Assembly: GCA_000514715.1 (NCBI GenBank)
Contig: AZWL01000008.1
Span: forward strand, 1 to 64,000
Length of the DNA: 64,000 nt
Origin: Streptomyces sp. CNH099
Lineage (GTDB): Bacteria > Actinomycetota > Actinomycetes > Streptomycetales > Streptomycetaceae
Direction: 5' to 3'
Both the position numbers and the translations under genes were made by a program. The notes under the pieces are model-generated. The model ran no database searches, was not told where the DNA came from, and saw nothing but the letters and a program-made list of their open reading frames with translations. This document shows, in pieces, positions 1 through 7,868 of the stretch (position 1 is the stretch's first letter; each line of letters opens with the position of its first letter).

Positions 1-153
1 TTCCAGGGCTTGTCCCAGAGTGCAGGGCAGATTGCCCACGTGTTACTCACCCGTTCGCCACTAATCCCCGGCCGAAACCGGTTCATCGTTCGACTTGCAT
101 GTGTTAAGCACGCCGCCAGCGTTCGTCCTGAGCCAGGATCAAACTCTCCGTAA
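1..153 (-). rRNA. rrs: 16S ribosomal RNA, 5' end only (partial)
   Basis: Read on the minus strand, this stretch holds the universal 16S start: AGAGTTTGATCCTGGCTCAG at 148-129, then the GACGAACGCTGGCGGCG block and the actinobacterial V1 region. The 5' end is placed near 153 by analogy with streptomycete 16S and was not mapped. The rest of the gene lies beyond the left edge. It is the start of a complete rrn operon transcribed leftward from the promoters at 330-512. Confidence 0.97.
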
Positions 154-329
154 ATGCTTCAACCAGAATCAAAGCACCACAGAACGAGTCTGCCTCGCTA
201 CTGCTGTAATGCTGTGTTTCACAAACACTTGGCATCGACTACTTGGCACACTGTTGAGTTCTCAAAGAACGGACACTTCCATCAAAACCCTCACCGGGCT
301 TCTCCGGGCGTTTCCCTTCGGTTTCCACC

Positions 330-358
330 ACTGTAGCGAAGCCTTCGCCTCGCTTCAA
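330..358 (-). promoter_or_regulatory. rrn promoter candidate (proximal)
   Basis: On the minus strand TTGAAG (358-353) and TACAGT (335-330) are separated by exactly 17 nt, close to the vegetative HrdB consensus. The position, about 175 nt upstream of the 16S start, suits an rRNA promoter. The spacer itself is a short palindrome (GCGAAGGCTTCGC). Transcription start not mapped. Confidence 0.65.
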
Positions 359-482
359 AACCGGGGTCTCTGTAGTTGCGACGGAGGCGCAACGAGAGAA
401 GACTCAAGTTCACGAAAGATCGTCTGGAGGATGGTGTCGGCATCAGAGCGTGCACGACACCACGCCGTTTACGGCTCTATCT

Positions 483-512
483 ACAGTACGGACCCCGCCC
501 CCACCGAGTCAA
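483..512 (-). promoter_or_regulatory. rrn promoter candidate (distal)
   Basis: On the minus strand TTGACT (512-507) and TACTGT (488-483) are 18 nt apart, a near-consensus vegetative promoter about 330 nt upstream of 16S. Together with the pair at 330-358 it suggests tandem rrn promoters. Inferred from hexamers and spacing only. Confidence 0.6.
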
Positions 513-595
513 GCTCCGGCTGCCTGGGCGCGGCGCCCTGGCTCGCGGGCGAGGCACAGGCTCACCGGTGGGCTGTGGGCGGGGTGTACGGCGGC

Positions 596-1207
596 TCAGG
601 CCCTGGCGGAGGGCTTGGCTCTCGGGCTCAGTCGGTAGGCCGAGACCGTCGGGTCGCCGGCGAGGTAGAAGCGGTGGTGCCAGTCGTGGGCCTTGCTGAC
701 GCCCACCCGGGGACCGGCCTGGATGAGCGCCGCCGGCACCGGCTCGCCCTCGGACAGCACGACCGACGTGCCTGTCAGGAGGTCGGCGCCGTTGTGCTCC
801 GCCGTGATGCCGAGTGCCTGGCAGAAGTTCCCCGGGCCTCGGGCGAGCCGTGGGGTCTCGACCCTGTCCCCTCGTCGCCCGCGTGCCAGGTCCTCCCCCT
901 CGATGACCCTGCCCGCCCGGATGAGGACGGCCGAGGCGGTGCCGTCCGTCCCGGTGACGACGTTGGCACACCAGTGGAGGCCGTGGGACCGGTAGACGTA
1001 CAGGTGTCCTGCGGGTCCGAACATGACCGCGTTGCGGGCCGTCCGGCCGCGGTAGGCGTGGGAGGCCGGGTCGTCGGTGCCGGAGTACGCCTCGGTCTCC
1101 GTGACGGCGATGCGCACCGTTCCCTCGGGGGTCTGGCAGGTCAGGACGCTCCCCAGCAGTTTCGGGGCGACCTCTTCCGCGGGCTGGGCGAGGAGGTCGA
1201 TGTTCAT
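596..1207 (-). CDS. mpg: DNA-3-methyladenine glycosylase (AAG/MPG family)
   Basis: This 203-residue protein matches the AAG/MPG family of monofunctional glycosylases, which excise alkylated purines such as 3-methyladenine in base-excision repair. Visible landmarks are VAPKLLG near the N-terminus, TETEAYSGTDDPASHAYRG (catalytic-region EAY and DPASH), the FGPAGHLYVYRSHG segment, and RGPGNFCQALGI. Length is normal for bacteria. The ATG at 1207 was chosen because homology begins there. Longer frames run into upstream sequence that is a decayed second copy of the same gene start. It is divergent from spo0M and its 3' end faces the rrn promoters. Confidence 0.9.
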   Translation of the reverse strand: MNIDLLAQPAEEVAPKLLGSVLTCQTPEGTVRIAVTETEAYSGTDDPASHAYRGRTARNAVMFGPAGHLYVYRSHGLHWCANVVTGTDGTASAVLIRAGRVIEGEDLARGRRGDRVETPRLARGPGNFCQALGITAEHNGADLLTGTSVVLSEGEPVPAALIQAGPRVGVSKAHDWHHRFYLAGDPTVSAYRLSPRAKPSARA

Positions 1208-1249
1208 GCCGACCGCCCCGGCATGCGCAGGTGAACCGGGGCCCTGCTC

Positions 1250-1404
1250 TCCTCGCGTACGCCTCGGCCCCGGTGCGCCGGGGGGAGTCGGCGGGAGAGC
1301 GTCCCGGCGGCTGTCCGGCCCAGTAGTGTTCGGCCCAGCAGATCCGGCGCCACCTCCGGTACGGGCCGACGGAAGGACGTGCGGTCGAGTGGAGTACGGG
1401 GCAT
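1250..1404 (-). pseudogene. Decayed N-terminal fragment of a second mpg
   Basis: Just upstream of intact mpg, the ATG at 1404 opens a frame reading TPLDRTSFRRPVPEVAPDLL and then GRTLL, which resembles the usual N-terminus of streptomycete MPG proteins. After the segment GTLSRRL homology leaves this frame and resumes in another as TGAEAYA, matching the family EAY motif, and then stops. This looks like about 50 codons of a tandem or earlier mpg copy, broken by a frameshift and truncated. It could also be a replaced start of the same gene. Alignment is by eye. Confidence 0.55.
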
Positions 1405-1454
1405 GCCGGGTGAGCGTAGTTGAGCAGTCCACGAGGGGAGCAGGGGAGTCCGCC

Positions 1455-2237
1455 ATGGGGTTCAAGAAGCTTTTCGCCAGTCTGGGTGCGGGTGGCGCGT
1501 CGGTGGAGACGGTGCTGAACGACGCGAACGTCGTGCCCGGCGGCGTCGTGCAGGGCGAGGTCCGGATCGAGGGCGGTTCCGTGGCCCAGGAGGTCGAGGG
1601 GCTGTCCGTCGGGCTGCAGGCGCGGGTCGAGGTGGAGAGCGGCGACAACGAGTACAAGCAGGACATCGAGTTCCACCGGCAGCGGCTCGGCGGGGCGTTC
1701 GAGATCCAGCCGGAGGCCGTGCACACCGTGTCGTTCAGCCTGGACATCCCGTGGGAGACTCCGGTGACGTCCGTCCTGGGGCAGCGGCTGCCGGGGATGA
1801 ACGTGGGGGTGACGACCGAGCTGGAGATCGCCCGGGCGGTGGACTCGCTGGACCTCGACCCGATCTCCGTGCACCCGCTGCCGGCGCAGCAGGCGATCCT
1901 CGACGCGTTCGGCGGTCTCGGCTTCCGCTTCAAGAGCGCCGACCTGGAGCGCGGGCACATCCGCAACACGCGGCAGCGGCTGCCGTTCTACCAGGAGATC
2001 GAGTTCTACGCGCCGCAGCAGTACCGCGGGCTGACGGCCGTGGAGCTGACGTTCCTCGCCGACGGGCACCAGATGGACGTGGTGCTGGAGATGGACAAGA
2101 AGCCGGGGCTGTTCTCCGACGGGGGCGATTCGTTCCGGATGTTCCAGGTGGGGCTGACCGACTTCCAGCAGACCGACTGGACGGAGTACCTCAACCAGTG
2201 GATCTCCGAGGTCGGGTCGCGGCGCAACTGGTTCTGA
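1455..2237 (+). CDS. spo0M: Spo0M-family sporulation-control protein
   Basis: This 260-residue protein begins GFKKLFASLGAGGASVETVL and continues with the arrestin-like beta-sandwich pattern of the Spo0M (SpoOM) family, including PGGVVQGEV and SVSLD-type repeats. In Bacillus Spo0M affects sporulation and cytoskeleton. The role in actinomycetes is not established. The ATG at 1455 follows a GGGGAG Shine-Dalgarno at about 8 nt. It is transcribed away from mpg and appears monocistronic. Confidence 0.85.
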   Translation: MGFKKLFASLGAGGASVETVLNDANVVPGGVVQGEVRIEGGSVAQEVEGLSVGLQARVEVESGDNEYKQDIEFHRQRLGGAFEIQPEAVHTVSFSLDIPWETPVTSVLGQRLPGMNVGVTTELEIARAVDSLDLDPISVHPLPAQQAILDAFGGLGFRFKSADLERGHIRNTRQRLPFYQEIEFYAPQQYRGLTAVELTFLADGHQMDVVLEMDKKPGLFSDGGDSFRMFQVGLTDFQQTDWTEYLNQWISEVGSRRNWF

Positions 2238-2378
2238 GCCGCGCGTCGTGTGGCGGCGGTGACCGGGCCGCCGCTCGTTAGGCTGGCCGACGTGGCGTGC
2301 GTGCCGCGTACCGCATCACGGGTCCGCGCGCACGCCGCGCCGTGTCCGTTGCGTCACAGCCACCTGGAGGTGTCTCAC

Positions 2379-2918
2379 GTGCCCGAGCAGAACCGGCCGC
2401 CGCTGCCCCACGACTTCCACCCCGCGGTGCCGTCGTTCACCGTCACCAGTGACGACGTGAAGGAGGGCGCTCCCCTGCCCGACGCGCAGATCGGGGCGAA
2501 GGGCAACACCTCGCCGCAGCTGCGCTGGTCCGGGTTCCCGGAGGGGACGAAGAGCTTCGCCGTCACCTGTTACGACCCGGACGCGCCGACCGGCAGCGGG
2601 TTCTGGCACTGGTCCGTGTTCGACATCCCGGCGTCGGTGACGGAGCTGCCCGCGGGTGCGGGCACGGGGGACATGGCGGGGCTGCCGCAGGGTGCGGTGA
2701 CCGTGCGTAACGACGCGGGGACCAACGACTTCACGGGCGCGGCCCCGCCGCCCGGCGACGGCGAGCACCGGTACGTGTTCACGGTGTACGCGGTGGACCA
2801 GGAGAAGCTGGGGCCGGACGCCGGGGCGACGCCGGCCGTCGTGGGGTTCAACCTGCGCTTCCACACGCTCGCGCGGGCGCAGCTCATCGGTACGCACGAG
2901 GAGCCCGCGACGGGCTAA
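2379..2918 (+). CDS. YbhB/YbcL family (PEBP, Raf-kinase-inhibitor-like) protein
   Basis: A 179-residue phosphatidylethanolamine-binding-protein homologue. The diagnostic ligand-site segments are visible: [18 protein letters not shown], then [20 protein letters not shown], and [13 protein letters not shown]. The bacterial biochemical role is unknown. The GTG at 2379 is preferred because it follows GGAGG by 8 nt and homology starts there. A longer frame from 2250 adds only low-complexity sequence. The HNH gene follows after 81 nt on the same strand. Confidence 0.88.
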   Translation: MPEQNRPPLPHDFHPAVPSFTVTSDDVKEGAPLPDAQIGAKGNTSPQLRWSGFPEGTKSFAVTCYDPDAPTGSGFWHWSVFDIPASVTELPAGAGTGDMAGLPQGAVTVRNDAGTNDFTGAAPPPGDGEHRYVFTVYAVDQEKLGPDAGATPAVVGFNLRFHTLARAQLIGTHEEPATG

Positions 2919-2999
2919 TTGCGTTGTCGCGGCCGATCTCCCGGGGCACAGTGGAGCCACCTCGCCGCTCGGTGGGGGGACTCGGGAGGTGTGACCGGG

Positions 3000-3527
3000 A
3001 TGCGCGAGACGCTGGTGCTCAACGCGAGCTTCGAGCCGCTGTCGACGGTGTCGCTCCGCCGTGCGGTGGTGCTGGTGCTGCAGGACAAGGCCGTCGTCGA
3101 GCAGGCGCACTCCGGTGTGCGGCTGCGGTCGGCGAGCGTGGAGCTGCCGGTGCCCCAGGTGATCCGGCTGTGCCGGTACGTGCGGGTGCCGTTCCGAAGA
3201 CGCGCGCCGTGGTCGCGCCGGGGTGTGCTGGTGCGGGACCGGCACCGGTGCGCGTACTGCGGCCGGCGGGCGACGACCGTGGACCACGTCGTGCCGCGCT
3301 CGCTGGGCGGTGGCGACACGTGGTTGAACACGGTGGCGTCCTGTGCCGCGGACAACCACCGCAAGGCGGACCGGACGCCGGAGGAGGCGGGGATGCGGCT
3401 GTTGCGGCGGCCGTTCGAGCCGACGCCGGCGGACGCGCTGCTGCTGGCGCTGGGCGTGCGCGAGCGGGAGCAGCTGCCGGAGTGGCTGACGCTGCCGGCG
3501 GGCCGCGAGGTGGGCGTGGCCGCGTGA
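3000..3527 (+). CDS. HNH endonuclease
   Basis: A 175-residue protein of the HNH family common in actinobacteria. The core is CAYCGRRATTVDHVVPRSLGG, followed by a W-N segment and a CAADNHRKADRTPEEAG tail. This gives the zinc-binding CxxC and the DHVVPRS metal/catalytic histidine. The N-terminus (LVLNASFEPLSTVSLRRAV) is also typical of this subfamily. The ATG at 3000 has a GGGAGGTG Shine-Dalgarno. It probably cleaves DNA; its target is unknown. A strong terminator follows. Confidence 0.88.
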   Translation: MRETLVLNASFEPLSTVSLRRAVVLVLQDKAVVEQAHSGVRLRSASVELPVPQVIRLCRYVRVPFRRRAPWSRRGVLVRDRHRCAYCGRRATTVDHVVPRSLGGGDTWLNTVASCAADNHRKADRTPEEAGMRLLRRPFEPTPADALLLALGVREREQLPEWLTLPAGREVGVAA

Positions 3528-3567
3528 GCACCGGCGCCTGAGCGCCGCGTCCGCCCCGTACGGAGAG

Positions 3568-3608
3568 GAGCCCGCCCCCGGTCGCCGGAGTCGACCGGGG
3601 GCGGGCTC
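3568..3608. terminator. Bidirectional terminator, perfect 17-bp stem
   Basis: Positions 3568-3584 pair perfectly with 3592-3608 around a 7-nt loop (CCGGAGT). It lies between the convergent HNH and SPFH genes and would serve both. No T-tract follows, as is usual in streptomycetes. Confidence 0.85.
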
Positions 3609-3633
3609 GTGTCGTGAGGGCCCGGGGGCGGTC

Positions 3634-4602
3634 CTACTCCAGCGGGGGCTGCTCGCGGTACGTGGGGGCTTTGCGGGTGCTGGGCTTGGGCACGGCCGGG
3701 GCGGCGGCTTCGCCGCCGGTGGTCGAGGGCGGGCCGAAGTTGCCCAGGGCGCCGCCGAGTCCCTTGAGGGCGTCGCCGATCTCGCTGGGGACGATCCAGA
3801 GCTTGTTCGCGTCGCCTTCGGCGATCTTCGGCAGCATCTGCAGGTACTGGTACGACAGCAGTTTCTGGTCCGGGTCGCCGGCGTGGATGGACTCGAAGAC
3901 CGTGCGGATGGCCTGTGCCTCGCCCTCGGCGCGCAGCGCCGCCGAGCGGGCTTCGCCCTCGGCCCGGAGGATCGCGGCCTGCTTCTCGCCTTCGGCGGTG
4001 AGGATCTCGGACTGCCGGACGCCCTCGGCGGTGAGGATCGCGGCGCGCTTGTCGCGGTCGGCGCGCATCTGCTTCTCCATCGAGTCCTGGATGGAGGTGG
4101 GCGGTTCGATGGCCTTGAGTTCGACGCGGTTGACGCGGATGCCCCAGCGGCCGGTGGCCTCGTCGAGGACGCCGCGCAGTGCGGCGTTGATCTCCTCACG
4201 GGAGGTCAGGGTGCGCTCCAGGTCCATGCCGCCGATGATGTTGCGCAGGGTGGTGACGGTCAGCTGCTCGATCGCCTGGATGTAGCTGGCGACCTCGTAG
4301 GTGGCGGCCCGGGCGTCGGTGACCTGGTAGTAGATGACGGTGTCGATGTTGACCACCAGGTTGTCCTGGGTGATCACGGGCTGCGGGGGGAACGGCACGA
4401 CTTGCTCGCGCAGGTCGACGCGGTTGCGGATGGTGTCGATGAACGGCACCACGATGTTGAGGCCGGCGTTGAGGGTGCGCGTGTAGCGGCCGAAGCGCTC
4501 CACGATGGCCGCGCTGGCCTGCGGAATGACCTGGATCGTCTTGATGAGTGCGATGAAGACGAGCACCACCAGGATGATCAGGACGAGGATGATCGGCTGC
4601 AT
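3634..4602 (-). CDS. SPFH/band 7 (stomatin-like) membrane protein
   Basis: This 322-residue protein has one N-terminal membrane segment (about residues 4-24), then an SPFH/band 7 domain (VIPQASAAIVERFGRY, RVDLREQVV). A charged helical region follows with repeated AEGE units (TAEGEKQ, RAEGEAR, RAEGEAQ), and the tail is Pro-rich. Stomatin-type proteins form oligomeric membrane scaffolds and are often paired with an NfeD partner, encoded here immediately upstream on the same strand. The ATG at 4602 starts directly at the membrane segment. Confidence 0.9.
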   Translation of the reverse strand: MQPIILVLIILVVLVFIALIKTIQVIPQASAAIVERFGRYTRTLNAGLNIVVPFIDTIRNRVDLREQVVPFPPQPVITQDNLVVNIDTVIYYQVTDARAATYEVASYIQAIEQLTVTTLRNIIGGMDLERTLTSREEINAALRGVLDEATGRWGIRVNRVELKAIEPPTSIQDSMEKQMRADRDKRAAILTAEGVRQSEILTAEGEKQAAILRAEGEARSAALRAEGEAQAIRTVFESIHAGDPDQKLLSYQYLQMLPKIAEGDANKLWIVPSEIGDALKGLGGALGNFGPPSTTGGEAAAPAVPKPSTRKAPTYREQPPLE

Positions 4603-4695
4603 GCTGCTCCCCGGCTAGTGATCCAATTGTGCGGCCCAGCCGCGAGTGTGGCAGAACCGTCGTGCCCGTAAGGGCGGTTCCGGTCACATGACGAC

Positions 4696-5115
4696 TCACA
4701 TGACGACGGCGGTCGCACCGTCGATGTCCACCACGTCGACCTTCCGGCCGGACTCGTAGACCTCGCCCGGGTGGAGCGCCCGGGCGCTCCACACCTCGCC
4801 GGCGAGCTTGATGCGCCCCCCGGACTCGTCGACGCGCTCCAGCACCACCGCCTGTCTGCCCTTGAGGGCGTCGACACCCGTGGCCGCGCCGCCCTGGCCG
4901 CGGTGGCGGCGCGCGACGGGCCGTACGACGGCGATGAGGGCGGTCGAGACGACCGCGAAGACGACCACCTGAACGGTGAGCCCGCCCCCCAGGCCTGCCG
5001 TCACGGCGGCGGCGACCGCGCCGACCGAGAACATGCCGAACTCCGGCATGGCGGTCAGCACCAGAGGAATGCCCATGCCGACGGCGGCGATCAGCCACCA
5101 CACCCATGCATCCAC
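4696..5115 (-). CDS. NfeD-family membrane protein
   Basis: A roughly 139-residue protein with two or three hydrophobic segments (VWWLIAAVGMGIPLVLTAM, AVAAAVTAGLGG, VVVFAVVSTALIAVV). A C-terminal OB-like domain follows (GRQAVVLERVDESGGRIKLAGEVWSAR). This is the short NfeD form that partners SPFH proteins, and the SPFH gene lies 93 nt downstream. The start is uncertain: GTG at 5115 places translation at the conserved DAWVWW, while TTG at 5139 would add eight residues. Neither has a convincing Shine-Dalgarno. Confidence 0.82.
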   Translation of the reverse strand: MDAWVWWLIAAVGMGIPLVLTAMPEFGMFSVGAVAAAVTAGLGGGLTVQVVVFAVVSTALIAVVRPVARRHRGQGGAATGVDALKGRQAVVLERVDESGGRIKLAGEVWSARALHPGEVYESGRKVDVVDIDGATAVVM

Positions 5116-5175
5116 ATGCCCAATGCTATTGCGATACAAGGGATTCGGGACAGATGCCCGGGGATCCGGCCCGGG

Positions 5176-5973
5176 TCACGTCTGGGACATGGGGAGGCCC
5201 TGGGCGGTCCAGCGGTCGCCGGAGCGGTCGAGCACGAGCGGCAGGCCGAAGCAGAGCGAGAGATTGCGGGAGGTCAGTTCGGTCTCGATGGGGCCGGCGG
5301 CGAGCACCTTGCCCTGCCGGATCATCAGCACGTGCGTGAACCCGGCGGGGATCTCCTCCACGTGGTGCGTCACCATGATCATCGAGGGCGCGTACGGGTC
5401 GCGGGCCAGCCGGCCGAGGCGGCGTACGAGGTCCTCCCGGCCGCCGAGGTCGAGGCCGGCGGCGGGCTCGTCGAGGAGGAGCAGCTCGGGGTCGGTCATC
5501 ATGGCGCGGGCGATCTGGGTGCGCTTGCGTTCGCCCTCGGAGAGGGTGCCGAACCTGCGTTCCAGGTACTCGCTCATGCCGAGGCGGTCGAGGAACGCCT
5601 TGGCGCGGTCCTCGTCGACGTCGTCGTAGCTCTCCTGCCAGGTGGCGGTCATACCGTAGGCGGCGGTGAGGACGGTCTGCAGGACGGTCTGGCTCCTGGG
5701 CAGCTTCTCGGAGAGTGCGGCGCTGGCCATGCCGATACGGGGGCGCAGTTCGAAGACGTCGACGCCGCCGAGCTTCTCGCCGAGGATCTGGACGGTGCCC
5801 GTGGAGGGGAAGAGATAGCTGGAGGCGATGTTCAACAGCGTGGTCTTGCCCGCGCCGTTGGGGCCGAGGATGATCCATCGCTCGCCCTCCGCGACCGACC
5901 AGGAGACCTGTTCGACCAGAGCCCTGCCGTCGCGGACCACCGATACGTCCACCAGCTCCAGTACATCGCTCAT
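5176..5973 (-). CDS. ABC transporter ATP-binding protein (stand-alone)
   Basis: A 265-residue ABC ATPase with Walker A GPNGAGKTT (about residue 40), signature LSEGERKRTQIARAM, Walker B LLLLDEPAAGLD and H-loop MVTHH. No permease is encoded nearby, so its partner or function cannot be assigned. The ATG at 5973 follows an AGGGGAGA Shine-Dalgarno; upstream extensions of the frame are antisense to the next gene. The closest architectural comparison is the ModF/YlmA type of soluble ABC ATPase, inferred only. Confidence 0.85.
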   Translation of the reverse strand: MSDVLELVDVSVVRDGRALVEQVSWSVAEGERWIILGPNGAGKTTLLNIASSYLFPSTGTVQILGEKLGGVDVFELRPRIGMASAALSEKLPRSQTVLQTVLTAAYGMTATWQESYDDVDEDRAKAFLDRLGMSEYLERRFGTLSEGERKRTQIARAMMTDPELLLLDEPAAGLDLGGREDLVRRLGRLARDPYAPSMIMVTHHVEEIPAGFTHVLMIRQGKVLAAGPIETELTSRNLSLCFGLPLVLDRSGDRWTAQGLPMSQT

Positions 5974-6097
5974 GAGCGTGCCGTCTCCCCTTGCAGTGTC
6001 GGTCCGTCTGGTCCGTCGTAGTCGGTGCGCGCCTGCGACACCGCCCCAGGGCAAACCTACGCCACGCGATGTCGGACCCGGTCCGTAGGCTGGTGCC

Positions 6098-6895
6098 ATG
6101 CTCGAAGAACCACGTTCAGGCCGGCTGGCGGCCTGGGGAAATGCCCTGCTTTCCGGGCACATCTCGCCCGACGAGGCGGTGGAGCGCATCGTCGCGGACG
6201 ACGACGGGCACCGGGTGGCGGGCCTGCCGGAGGAGGAGTCCGCCGAGGGGGTGGGCCTGACGATGGCGCTGGGGCGGCTGCGGGTGCTGGGGGCGAAGGG
6301 GCTGCGGGTGGCGCTGCCGGTGCCGGGGCATCCGCTGGGGCTGTCCGGGCCGCCGGAGTTCAACTCTCTGGCGCTCGACGCGGGCGAGGCGGTGCTGGTG
6401 ACCGGTGGGCCGCCGCTGGGGCTGGTGCCGGAGGTCTGGGCGGTGGGGCCGGAGGGGGACGAGGTGGTCCGGGTGCGGTGGCGCTGCCGGCCGGTGCGGG
6501 AGGCGCCGCCGGCGGACGTGCCGTCGCTGGGCGAGGCGGAGCGGGAGCTGGCGGAGGCGATGCGGGAGGCCACGGAGGTGCTGGCGCGGCTGGACGTGGC
6601 GGGCTCGGGCCCGGTGGCGGAGGCGGCGCTGGCGGCGTACCGGGCGCGGGCGGATCGGGGGCGCGAGGTGCTGGCGCCGGGGTATCCGCCGCGGGCGGTG
6701 CGGGTGCTGGAGCTGGCCCAGCGGGTGGGGACGCTGGTGGACATCGCGCGGGCCCCGGACGACGGGCACGGCGCGGCGGTCAGCGCCGGGCAGATAGCGG
6801 CCCGCGGGGAGGCGCTGCGGCCGCTGGAGCGGACGGCGCGGCGGGCGCGGGTGGCGGCGTACAACGCCTTCGTGGAGAAGCTGGAGCGCGGCTGA
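6098..6895 (+). CDS. Conserved hypothetical protein, probably leaderless
   Basis: A 265-residue soluble protein without a recognised domain. The N-terminal half is mixed alpha/beta (LRVLGAKGLRVALPVPGHPL, ALDAGEAVLVTGGPP). The C-terminal half is Ala/Arg/Glu-rich helix, likely partly coiled coil. No signal peptide or membrane segment. TAGGCT at 6086-6091 sits 6 nt before the ATG and there is no Shine-Dalgarno, the pattern of a leaderless transcript. It is divergent from the ABC ATPase. I believe similar proteins occur in other streptomycetes, but no function is known to me. Confidence 0.78.
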   Translation: MLEEPRSGRLAAWGNALLSGHISPDEAVERIVADDDGHRVAGLPEEESAEGVGLTMALGRLRVLGAKGLRVALPVPGHPLGLSGPPEFNSLALDAGEAVLVTGGPPLGLVPEVWAVGPEGDEVVRVRWRCRPVREAPPADVPSLGEAERELAEAMREATEVLARLDVAGSGPVAEAALAAYRARADRGREVLAPGYPPRAVRVLELAQRVGTLVDIARAPDDGHGAAVSAGQIAARGEALRPLERTARRARVAAYNAFVEKLERG

Positions 6896-6982
6896 CGCGC
6901 GCGCGGGAGCGTGCGGTGCGGCGAGGGGCGTACGCCCCCGCGGGCGTGCCGTGGGGGCGTACGCGGCAGGAGGGGCGCTCCG

Positions 6983-7222
6983 TCAGCCGTTGACGCCGGT
7001 GTTGCCGAACGGCGCGTTCAGCAGGCCGACGACGGACACGTTGTTGCCGACGAGGTTCACCGGCACGTGCACGGGGATCTGGGCCGCGTTGCCCGACACG
7101 ATGCCGGGCGAGCCCTGGGCCACGGCCCCGGCGCCGGCGTCGGCCACCGCCGCGCTCGCCCCGGCACCGGTGGCGAGGCCCGCGGTGGCGAGGACGAAGG
7201 CCGCCTTCTTCACTGCATGCAT
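6983..7222 (-). CDS. chpE: Short chaplin without cysteines (ChpE-like)
   Basis: A 79-residue secreted protein: Lys-containing start, hydrophobic signal peptide ending near ASAAVADA, and one chaplin domain (GSPGIVSGNAAQIPVHVPVN ... VSVVGLLNAPFGN). Short chaplins self-assemble into the hydrophobic amyloid layer that lets aerial hyphae leave the aqueous surface. The two cysteines of most chaplins are absent, which is the hallmark of ChpE. The ATG at 7222 follows GGAGG. A second chaplin lies upstream. In S. coelicolor chpE also sits beside a two-component pair, as here (from memory). Confidence 0.88.
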   Translation of the reverse strand: MHAVKKAAFVLATAGLATGAGASAAVADAGAGAVAQGSPGIVSGNAAQIPVHVPVNLVGNNVSVVGLLNAPFGNTGVNG

Positions 7223-7299
7223 GGAAAGTCGTTCCTCCTGTTGGCTGCGCACACCCCGGGCTCGGGGGTGCATGCTGCGCAACGGCTGAGGAGTCCAGC

Positions 7300-7324
7300 G
7301 GGACACGCCGCGGTGGGACACGCC
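7300..7324 (-). promoter_or_regulatory. Direct repeat upstream of chpE
   Basis: The 10-mer GGCGTGTCCC (minus strand) occurs twice, at 7324-7315 and 7309-7300, with a 5-nt gap, so the copies are 15 nt apart. It lies about 80-100 nt upstream of the chpE start. The layout is that of a tandem activator site, but no known regulator consensus is recognised. I found no clear BldN-type promoter nearby. Confidence 0.4.
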
Positions 7325-7368
7325 CTCCGTTCGGCGCAATCCGGCGGCGATCGTACGAACGCCGCCGC

Positions 7369-7414
7369 GCACCGGACCGGCCCGCGGGCGGGGGCCCGGG
7401 GGCCGGTCCGGTGC
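7369..7414 (-). terminator. Terminator after the second chaplin gene
   Basis: A perfect 15-bp inverted repeat (7369-7383 with 7400-7414) around a GC-rich 16-nt loop, about 45 nt beyond the stop of the chaplin gene at 7457. It would separate that transcript from chpE. Confidence 0.75.
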
Positions 7415-7456
7415 CGGGAACCGGCGGCGGTTCGCCAGCGGTCCGTCAGCGGGCCG

Positions 7457-7702
7457 TCAGCGGTTCAGGCAGAGGTTGCCGAACGCGGGGTTCAGCGCGC
7501 CGATGACCGTGGCGGTGTTGCCGCAGGCGTTCACGGGCACGTGCACCGGCGCCTGGACCAGATTGCCGGAGCCGATGCCCGGGGAGCCGGCGGCCTTGCC
7601 GTGGGCGCCGGCGCCGCCGGCCGCGGCGGCCATGCCCGCGCCGGCGACGGCCAGGCCGCCCGCGGCGATGGTGACGGCTGCCGCCCGCTTCAGGTTCCTC
7701 AT
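7457..7702 (-). CDS. Short chaplin with two cysteines (ChpH-like)
   Basis: An 81-residue secreted chaplin with an Arg/Lys start, a hydrophobic signal sequence and one chaplin domain: GSPGIGSGNLVQAPVHVPVN, then CGNTATVIGALNPAFGNLC. The paired cysteines at the domain edges form the disulphide of canonical chaplins. It most resembles ChpH, but orthology is not proven. The ATG at 7702 follows a GAGGAGG Shine-Dalgarno. Having Cys-less and Cys-containing short chaplins side by side would cover the two types S. coelicolor keeps as its minimal pair. Confidence 0.88.
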   Translation of the reverse strand: MRNLKRAAAVTIAAGGLAVAGAGMAAAAGGAGAHGKAAGSPGIGSGNLVQAPVHVPVNACGNTATVIGALNPAFGNLCLNR

Positions 7703-7760
7703 GAGTTTCCTCCTCGCGTCCGCCGCGGCGTGCGCCGCGGCACGCCATGGAGAACGCGGG

Positions 7761-7786
7761 CCGCCCGGCGCGGTTGCGCCGGGCGG
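7761..7786. terminator. Hairpin between response regulator and chaplin genes
   Basis: A perfect 11-bp stem (7761-7771 with 7776-7786) closed by a GGTT tetraloop. It lies downstream of the response-regulator gene and upstream of the chaplin gene, both on the minus strand. Most likely it terminates the two-component operon. It could also lie within the chaplin 5' leader. Confidence 0.6.
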
Positions 7787-7868
7787 GGGACATCTACACG
7801 ACAGTATGAATCTCGGATCGGAATACAGCGTTCCGGGCGGGCGGGGGCGCCGCCGGCCGATCGTCGTA

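Larger units (their letters stand above)
154..595 (-). other. rrn leader and promoter region, no protein gene
   Basis: This 442-bp gap between 16S and mpg has no credible reading frame. On the minus strand, 275-250 carries the GTTCTTTGAGAACTCAACAG element found just before 16S in streptomycete rrn operons (pre-rRNA leader or processing element). Upstream are two hexamer pairs consistent with HrdB promoters, listed separately. Streptomycete rrn operons commonly have up to four promoters, so others may be present here. Confidence 0.8.

Noticed and set aside
477..2069. A 530-codon minus-strand frame spanning mpg and spo0M
   Set aside because: It is a high-GC shadow frame; its only meaningful piece is the short mpg-like TGAEAYA segment already described.
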